From: Chlamydiia bacterium
GTDB taxonomy: Bacteria; Chlamydiota; Chlamydiia; Chlamydiales; Simkaniaceae
Assembly: GCA_022601645.1 (NCBI GenBank)
Contig: JAJACH010000001.1
Span: 1,129,743 to 1,193,742, forward strand
Direction: 5' to 3'
DNA: 64,000 nucleotides
Translations under genes and position numbers: made by a program
Notes under the pieces: generated by a model
Databases searched by the model: none
What the model was told of the DNA's origin: nothing
What the model saw: the letters and a program-made list of their open reading frames with translations, nothing else
Shown: positions 58,576 to 64,000 of the stretch, piece by piece
Numbering within the stretch: the stretch's first letter is position 1
How the letters are laid out: each line of letters opens with the position of its first letter

Positions 58576-59487
58576 ATGGCAGTATCAAGAATAGATACAA
58601 ATACTCAAGTATTTGTTAACAACACAGACTTCTACGGAACGCAGAATGTTACACAACAGATTGCTGATTTCGCATGCACCCTCTTTCGAACCATTGTGTT
58701 CCCAATTGGGCTTCTAAATTACTTTGTTGCGCACAATGTGCTTCAAGCACAAGATTTAAATGTAGCTCCAGAGAGACTTAACCAAGCAAGAGAAACGCTT
58801 CCAGGTGAGAGAATCACCTTACAAACTCCAGATGGTATTCAACTTGATGGGATGGTAAACCGCCGCCCAGGCTCTAACAAATGGATCGTCTTTTGCAATC
58901 CGAACTGTGCTTTGTATGAAGGCGTTGCCGAAAGATATGAGCGCATCGCTAACATTGCTGGAGCGAATTATGTCGTCTTCAACTATCGTGGCACTGGTGC
59001 CAGCGAAGGCAGCACCTCATGCCCAAGAGACCTTTATGTCGATGGGGAAACAGCACTTCGTTACGCGCTAGATCAACCAGGCAGTTCTCCCGAGCACACA
59101 ATGATGTACGGCTGGTCACTTGGTGGCGCTGTCGCAGCAGAAACGGCAGCGAACCACCCCGGTGTTCACCTTTGCTCTGACCGCTCTTTTGAGAGTTTAT
59201 CGCATTTTGTTGCAACGCGCATTGCCTCTTTTGCTGCAACACTCCTTCACCTCATCGGCTGGGAAATGAACGCCCTAGATGCTCTAAGACGCATCTCAGG
59301 TGAAACAATGATTATAGCCGCCCAAAATGATGAAGTGATTGGCCTTGATGTTTCTCTCTATGAAGGCGCTGTCCGCGAAGGGATTGCCGTTCCAAGAGCG
59401 AGGGTCTTTAATGGCTTCGGTCATGGTGGTGATCACGTTGACACAGCACGTGGCTTTTTAAGAGACAACATTAACGCTTTTCTATAA
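58576..59487 (+). CDS. Alpha/beta hydrolase with hydrophobic N-terminus
   Basis: A 303-residue serine hydrolase. The nucleophile elbow is YGWSLGGAVAAE (Ser about 181), the acid is in AAQNDEVIG (Asp about 252), and the His in GFGHGGDH (283 or 287). FNYRGTGASEGSTSCPRDLY fits the oxyanion-strand region. The N-terminus has a hydrophobic stretch at about 33-55 (ACTLFRTIVFPIGLLNYFVA) that could anchor it to a membrane. It resembles depalmitoylase-like (ABHD17-type) enzymes in general layout, but the substrate is unknown. Its promoter lies right before the start. Confidence 0.72.
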   Translation: MAVSRIDTNTQVFVNNTDFYGTQNVTQQIADFACTLFRTIVFPIGLLNYFVAHNVLQAQDLNVAPERLNQARETLPGERITLQTPDGIQLDGMVNRRPGSNKWIVFCNPNCALYEGVAERYERIANIAGANYVVFNYRGTGASEGSTSCPRDLYVDGETALRYALDQPGSSPEHTMMYGWSLGGAVAAETAANHPGVHLCSDRSFESLSHFVATRIASFAATLLHLIGWEMNALDALRRISGETMIIAAQNDEVIGLDVSLYEGAVREGIAVPRARVFNGFGHGGDHVDTARGFLRDNINAFL

Positions 59488-59512
59488 ACCTCGCTTCAAT
59501 TAAAATGTCTCT

Positions 59513-60775
59513 ATGCTAGACATCAAATTGATCAGAGAGAATGCGAAAGCGTTAGAAGCGAAACTCAAAACAAAAGACCCAGAGATTGATCTTAAGCCCA
59601 TCTTAGAAATGGATGAGAAGGCGCGAGGGATCATGGCTAAAGTGGAAGAGCTCAAAGCAAAGCGCAATGAGCTCTCCAAGCAAATCGGGTTGCTCAAGCG
59701 CGAGAAAAAAGACGCATCAGGCGTGATGAGCGAAGTCACAGGCTTTGGCGAGCAGATTCAAACGCTTGACTCTGAGCTCAAAACCCTGCAAGAAACTCTA
59801 CAAGATCTACTAGCAAGACTCCCAAATATCCCCCAAGATCAGATCAAAGTTGCAATGGATCCCGAGGAAAACGTCTGCATCAAAACCTTTGGAGACAAGC
59901 GCGATTTTGAGTTTGAGCCGAAAAACCACGTTGAGCTCAATGAAACGCTCCACTATTTCGACTTTAAGCGCGGAGCGAAAATCTCTGGCACGGGCTGGCC
60001 TGTTTATACGGGAAAAGGCGCTGAGCTCGAATGGGCCCTGATCAACTACATGCTTGATATTCATCGTAAAAATGGCTTTACCCAGATTATGCCGCCACAC
60101 ATGGTGCGCCCTGAGATCATGTATGGCTGCTCCCAGTTCCCGAAATTCAAAGATCAGGTCTACCGTCTAAAAGATGAAGACTACGAACTCTACACGATTC
60201 CAACAGCTGAAGCAGCGCTAAACGGCCTCCACTACGACGAAATTATCCCCGAAGAGTCATTGCCAATTAAGTATACCGCTTACACCCCCTGCTTCCGCCG
60301 CGAAGCGGGTGCAGCTGGCTCCCAAGAACGGGGTCTTATTCGGATCCACCAATTCAATAAAGTAGAAATGTTTTGTTTCACAAAACCGGATGAATCTGAG
60401 GCAATGTTCGAGAAGATGATGGCTTCTGCAGAAGAAGTGCTTGAAGGGCTTAACATGCACTATCGCAATATGCTTCTTGTCACGGGCGATATGTCTTTTG
60501 CCTCAGCAAAAACAGTTGATATAGAAGTCTACCTCCCGGGCCAAAACAGATACTACGAAGTCTCATCGGTTTCTCACTGCACTGATTTTCAGTCTCGCCG
60601 CTCAAAAACACGAGCAAAGAAAGGGAATGACAAACCGTATCTTGTTCACACGCTTAATGGATCTGGTGTGGCAACCTCTCGCTTGATGGTAGCACTGCTT
60701 GAGAATAACCAAAATGCAGATGGAACAATTAACCTTCCGCCGGTTCTTCTTCCCTACTTACACGCATCGAGCTAA
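59513..60775 (+). CDS. serS: Seryl-tRNA synthetase
   Basis: A 420-residue class II synthetase. The N-terminal tRNA-binding coiled coil spans about 30-105 (KVEELKAKRNELSKQIGLLK). Motif 2 is FRREAGAAGSQERGLIRIHQ, and motif 3 is LNGSGVATSRLMVALLENNQ near the C-terminus. Length and motif order are normal. The last 47 bases overlap the convergent gene at 60729. Confidence 0.94.
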   Translation: MLDIKLIRENAKALEAKLKTKDPEIDLKPILEMDEKARGIMAKVEELKAKRNELSKQIGLLKREKKDASGVMSEVTGFGEQIQTLDSELKTLQETLQDLLARLPNIPQDQIKVAMDPEENVCIKTFGDKRDFEFEPKNHVELNETLHYFDFKRGAKISGTGWPVYTGKGAELEWALINYMLDIHRKNGFTQIMPPHMVRPEIMYGCSQFPKFKDQVYRLKDEDYELYTIPTAEAALNGLHYDEIIPEESLPIKYTAYTPCFRREAGAAGSQERGLIRIHQFNKVEMFCFTKPDESEAMFEKMMASAEEVLEGLNMHYRNMLLVTGDMSFASAKTVDIEVYLPGQNRYYEVSSVSHCTDFQSRRSKTRAKKGNDKPYLVHTLNGSGVATSRLMVALLENNQNADGTINLPPVLLPYLHASS

Positions 60776-61247
60776 ACGCTTTTTCAGCGAAATCTATGTC
60801 GTGTCCCTCGAAAACCACGTAGTAACCCCTACCATGAAAATAGCAAAAGCGCACAATGCGAAACGCCTCTTCCCCTTCTTGAAAGCCTGTGTCAACGATG
60901 TACATTCCAGAATCATTCGCAACAATGTCATGTTCAAATTTCCCATCAGGATCGGCGAGTGTTAGGTAGTCATCTACGCTCTTTGGTAGATCTTGCCTTC
61001 CTCTTGAGGTATGCATTTCAAAATGATTTTCGCCCTCCTCTCCATAAAGGTACCAAAACTGCATTCCTATCAAACCAAGATTGATCTGACCTGGAAAATT
61101 CGCTTCAAAGCGGTCAGGGCCATCTGAAAAAAAAGCGCGTTGCCACATCACGCCGTCTAAATTCATCTCATCTCCTACTAGACCGACCTCCTCAGCAAAT
61201 AGCGCGGTACAAGCAAATATAGCTAAGAGAATTTTTTTTATTGCCAA
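60729..61247 (-). CDS. Uncharacterised exported protein
   Basis: A 172-residue protein with a clean signal peptide (MAIKKILLAIFACTALFAEE, cleavage after LFA). The mature part is beta-rich, acidic and Gly-rich (FSDGPDRFEANFPGQINLGL; YVVFEGHDIDFAEKAFSSMR). No family recognised. It overlaps the GT32 gene by 10 bases and follows it, so the two are exported-protein partners in one transcript. Confidence 0.6.
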   Translation of the reverse strand: MAIKKILLAIFACTALFAEEVGLVGDEMNLDGVMWQRAFFSDGPDRFEANFPGQINLGLIGMQFWYLYGEEGENHFEMHTSRGRQDLPKSVDDYLTLADPDGKFEHDIVANDSGMYIVDTGFQEGEEAFRIVRFCYFHGRGYYVVFEGHDIDFAEKAFSSMRVSREEEPAEG

Positions 61248-62053
61248 CTTGTTGCCCAGTAGTGGATCCCGCTCGATTCAGGACGCAGGAAGGTTTTGAG
61301 TTGCCCGGGTGTGATCTTCCCGCTCCAAAATTCCTTTTGCAAGGTATGAGGGAAGGGGTAGAAAAACGAACACGGATAGATACAAACGGCATTGCTTTTA
61401 TGCGCCGTGACATAGAGTAAAATTTGGTCTGTGATAAATGCTGGGCCTGTGGTCGCGATGACTTCTTCAGGAGATAAATCGACTTTTTTCACCCGTTTGA
61501 TGTTTTCGATAAAAACATCAATAAGAGGGTGTCCTGGCCTTGATGCGATAAATGCATTGCCTACACTTTCGTGGTCATGCAAACCCGCAAAAAAGTCGTG
61601 TGCATGCGTGAAATTATCAAGGGGCTTTAGGCATTCAAAATCTGTGTCTGCATAAACCCCACCGTAGCGCTTTAAAAGCTCATAGCGGAGGATATCTGAC
61701 TTAAAACCAAAGTTTTTCGACTTGTCAAAAAGTTCTCGATTTTCCATTTCAAGGTCAGCAACATCATCATCGGTCCAAAGTTTGTACTCATAGCCTGGGT
61801 TCATCTCTTCCCAGGTCTTACAAAAACGTGCGTATTTCTTTGGCAGCTCACCCCCAAGCCAAATCTGATGAATGATGCGCGGGATGAGCGGCTTTTCGGC
61901 TTTGCGCGTTACTTCATGGTTGTTTTTTTCATAAAGTTTTTGGAAAACAGCCCGCTCCGGCGGAACATTAGCGTAATTGGGTCCCATCGATTCTTCAAAA
62001 GAAACGATAGCACACAGCTTACACGATATAAGTATAGCTACGATAAAACGCAC
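61238..62053 (-). CDS. Exported GT32-type (DXD) glycosyltransferase
   Basis: A 271-residue protein beginning with a signal peptide (MRFIVAILISCKLCAIVSFE). It carries the GT32/DXD sugar-binding signature: IPRIIHQIWLGGELPKKYAR, YKLWTDDDV and SDILRYELLKRYGGVYADTD, with the metal-binding DTD at about 136-138, then NAFIASRPGHPLID. This family includes OCH1-like enzymes and the catalytic domains of clostridial toxins. With an export signal, it could modify host proteins or surface glycans after translocation. The target is unknown. Confidence 0.8.
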   Translation of the reverse strand: MRFIVAILISCKLCAIVSFEESMGPNYANVPPERAVFQKLYEKNNHEVTRKAEKPLIPRIIHQIWLGGELPKKYARFCKTWEEMNPGYEYKLWTDDDVADLEMENRELFDKSKNFGFKSDILRYELLKRYGGVYADTDFECLKPLDNFTHAHDFFAGLHDHESVGNAFIASRPGHPLIDVFIENIKRVKKVDLSPEEVIATTGPAFITDQILLYVTAHKSNAVCIYPCSFFYPFPHTLQKEFWSGKITPGQLKTFLRPESSGIHYWATSWQ

Positions 62054-62141
62054 GATGACCTCTTATTGGAATAACGCATTAATTGTAGAAAAATACCGAA
62101 TTTCCTATCTAGAAAAATTCGAAGAAATTTATCCTGAAAAA

Positions 62142-63350
62142 ATGAATACAGACCATTTGATCAAAGACTTGATGGCTTTTTTGGATTCTTCCTATACAAG
62201 CTTCCATGCAAGTCATGCTGTTTGCAACCGCTTAGCCCATTGTGGATTTACCCCTCTTGAACTTGAAGAGTCGTGGAAACTTGAAGCCGGACAAGGATAT
62301 TTCGTGGAACGTGATGGATCAGCCATCGCTTTTCGCATGCCCAAAAAGGGAAAAATTGACCGGTTCGTAACTTTAGGTGCCCACACTGATAGTCCATGCC
62401 TTAAACTCAAACCAAATCCCCTCATTGAAAAAGACGGGATGATCATGTACCGCACAGAGAAATACGGCGGCCCGCTATTAAAGACGTTTTTTGACCGCGA
62501 CCTTTGCGTTGCTGGGCGCTTAATCAATGAAAGTGAAGAACTCGTAACTTTTGATGCCGCACCAGTCATTATTCCCTCTCTTGCCATCCACCTCAAACCT
62601 GAAGATGAGGTCAATGAACACGAACACATGTGCCCTCTTGTAAGCTTGGAAGGTCACCCTCTCCATGATCTAGATGGCACAGCTGAACTCTTCTTGTGCC
62701 CAATGGAGCGTGCGCGCCGTTTCGGAGAACTCGGAGAACTTCTAGCTTCTGCTCGCCTTGACAATTTAGTCTCTGTCCACGCTTCTGTCATGGCACTTTG
62801 CCATTCTAATCCAACAGACGCCCTCCAAGTTGGCGCCTTCTGGAACAATGAAGAAATCGGGTCACTAACAGCTGTTGGCGCCCACTCTCCTCTTTTTACC
62901 GACATCGTGAAACGGGCGTGTCTTGGAAATGGCCTTGACGAAGAAGGATTCTTGCAAGCAAAAAGCCGCTCAATCACCCTCTCTTGTGATAATGCACATG
63001 CCATGCACCCCAATTACCCGGGGAAACATGACGACCAAAACACACCGCACCTCGGCCGAGGAGTGGCGATCAAGCAACACGGCTCGATGCGCTACGCCTC
63101 AACAGCATCTAGTGTGCATACCTTGCTTAAAGTCTTTGAAAAAGCTAAACTGCCCCACCAAATGTTTGCCACCCGCTCCGACATGCGCTCTGGCTCAACA
63201 ATCGGAGTGATTCACGAATCACAAACAGGAATTCGCACGGTAGACTTGGGCATTCCTCAACTTGCTATGCATTCTGCCAGGGAAACAATTAGTTTAAAGG
63301 ATTATTTAGACCTATGTCATCTACTACAAGCGGCTCAGGAAATATTATGA
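62142..63350 (+). CDS. M18 family aspartyl aminopeptidase
   Basis: A 402-residue zinc aminopeptidase. I start at ATG 62142 (MNTDHLIKDLMAFLDSSYTS), which matches the usual family beginning and leaves an 88-base AT-rich divergent promoter region; the frame is open back to 61977. Metal ligands appear in TLGAHTDSPCLKLK (His, Asp), FWNNEEIGS (Glu), ASARLDNL (Asp), and the last His in VDLGIPQLAMHSARE. It removes acidic N-terminal residues. ATGA overlap with the next gene. Confidence 0.85.
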   Translation: MNTDHLIKDLMAFLDSSYTSFHASHAVCNRLAHCGFTPLELEESWKLEAGQGYFVERDGSAIAFRMPKKGKIDRFVTLGAHTDSPCLKLKPNPLIEKDGMIMYRTEKYGGPLLKTFFDRDLCVAGRLINESEELVTFDAAPVIIPSLAIHLKPEDEVNEHEHMCPLVSLEGHPLHDLDGTAELFLCPMERARRFGELGELLASARLDNLVSVHASVMALCHSNPTDALQVGAFWNNEEIGSLTAVGAHSPLFTDIVKRACLGNGLDEEGFLQAKSRSITLSCDNAHAMHPNYPGKHDDQNTPHLGRGVAIKQHGSMRYASTASSVHTLLKVFEKAKLPHQMFATRSDMRSGSTIGVIHESQTGIRTVDLGIPQLAMHSARETISLKDYLDLCHLLQAAQEIL

Positions 63351-64000
63351 GCAATCATTTTGAAGGAAAATCAGCAGAGGAACACCTCATTGATGCGCGC
63401 AAAAAAGGCGCAAAGGTGATGGAAGAAACACATGGGGCAGAGCTCTCAGGAGCTTTTTTTGCCCTAGCTGATGGCGCAAAAGAATCGGCCTTTTACATGA
63501 TGCTGATCCTACTGATGGAACCCTCTTTATGGGTCCTTGCCATGTTTGGCAGCGGCTTACTGCTTTGGAAAATTGGACGCGCGGCGCGACTTGGCTGGGA
63601 AAGACTTGAACGGTTACACCGCCTTATCGAAGAAGAGCGCTACGAAATCACTCACCACCGCGCTCAGGAAAAAGAGGAACTCACCGATCTTTATCGTCAA
63701 AAAGGCTTAACTGGAAAACTCCTAGAGGATGTGATTGAAGTCCTCATGGCTGATGATAACCGCTTGTTACAAGTCATGTTAGAAGAAGAGCTCGGTCTTA
63801 AGCTGCAAAGCTTTGAGCACCCCTTACGTCAAGGTATCGGTGCGGGCATTGGCGTTTTGTTCGGCGGCATTTTAGTGTGGCTCGGCTACCTGTTTACCGG
63901 GTGGATCGGAGCTTTAGTTGTAGGCGGCATCATCATGGCGGTGATGGCCTATCTCCCTGCAAAAAGACAGAAAAACTTTTTAATCAAAGCTGTTGTCTGG
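63347..64000 (+). CDS. VIT1/CCC1-like membrane protein (3' end outside window)
   Basis: An open frame of 218 codons reaching the right edge, starting with ATGA on the aminopeptidase stop. Membrane helices are at about 50-75 and 165-205 (IGAGIGVLFGGILVWLGYLF, GALVVGGIIMAVMAYLP). Between them an acidic loop EERYEITHHRAQEKEELTDL followed by GLTGKLLEDVIEVLMADDNR resembles the metal-binding domain of the VIT1/CCC1 iron/manganese transporters. The C-terminal end is missing, so the call is tentative. Confidence 0.55.
   Translation, partial: MSNHFEGKSAEEHLIDARKKGAKVMEETHGAELSGAFFALADGAKESAFYMMLILLMEPSLWVLAMFGSGLLLWKIGRAARLGWERLERLHRLIEEERYEITHHRAQEKEELTDLYRQKGLTGKLLEDVIEVLMADDNRLLQVMLEEELGLKLQSFEHPLRQGIGAGIGVLFGGILVWLGYLFTGWIGALVVGGIIMAVMAYLPAKRQKNFLIKAVVW

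Noticed and set aside
61977-62141. N-terminal extension of the M18 aminopeptidase
   Set aside because: It would overlap the start of the divergent GT32 gene and has no family match. The region from 62054 is AT-rich like a promoter.

Overview
This 64 kb window is chromosomal DNA from a member of the Chlamydiae, most likely an environmental (Simkania/Parachlamydia-like) lineage. The evidence is gene content and order. There is a fused pyruvate dehydrogenase E1 alpha-beta gene; a dnaX-ybaB / ptsI-ptsH / comEC-like neighbourhood as remembered from Chlamydia trachomatis; an extra GroEL paralogue; UPF0158 and WalJ/YycJ-type proteins; a c-di-AMP phosphodiesterase of the 7TM-HD type; and several proteins with paired hydrophobic hairpins of the kind used by inclusion-membrane (Inc) proteins. 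The genome is low to moderate in G+C and genes are tightly packed. Nearly every convergent gene pair overlaps at its 3' ends.

Region by region: 1-7,000 holds a truncated DUF1937-MazG fusion, a CHASE-domain histidine kinase with a 29-residue membrane peptide, TrmH, a VOC protein, a GT-B-like protein and a TetR regulator preceded by two shortened copies of its own promoter, operator and gene. 7,000-10,200 has a two-gene ABC exporter, a carboxymuconolactone-decarboxylase-like protein and an RlmD-type rRNA methyltransferase. 10,200-20,200 is accessory DNA: a membrane-anchored acid-ceramidase-like hydrolase, a pentapeptide-repeat protein, an Inc-like coiled-coil protein, a radical SAM protein, a Fic toxin-antitoxin pair of the mobile mystery type with three operator palindromes, GrpB, two unknown proteins (one proline-rich), an exported Nudix hydrolase, a repeated hairpin element and tRNA-Tyr/Thr. 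20,200-24,900 carries a TtcA-like protein, PutP, SurE, tRNA-Val/Asp with a tandem duplication that leaves a tRNA-Val fragment, and a YitT protein.

24,900-30,600 is a glycosyltransferase cluster containing a GroEL paralogue without GroES. 30,600-37,200 holds a metallophosphoesterase, a YkgJ-phosphosugar mutase fusion, a basic histone-like protein and a minus-strand island of four small hydrophobic, Inc-like genes. 37,200-47,400 is core: PgpH, DnaX, YbaB, an hprK-ptsH-ptsI operon with a SMI1-like leader gene, NDH-2, a short ComEC and tRNA-His. 47,400-64,000 has FtsK, a receiver/metallo-beta-lactamase fusion, a pair of related unknown secreted-type proteins, WalJ, DUF1003, a membrane-anchored dual-specificity phosphatase, PdhAB with an AT-hook UPF0158 protein, an alpha/beta hydrolase, SerS, a signal-peptide protein, an exported GT32 glycosyltransferase, an M18 aminopeptidase and the start of a VIT/CCC1-like membrane protein.

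The most interesting theme is host-directed biochemistry placed on short hydrophobic anchors or signal peptides: ceramidase-like, protein phosphatase, alpha/beta hydrolase, GT32 and fucosyltransferase-like proteins, scattered between housekeeping genes. All functions are inferred by reading motifs; no database search was run.
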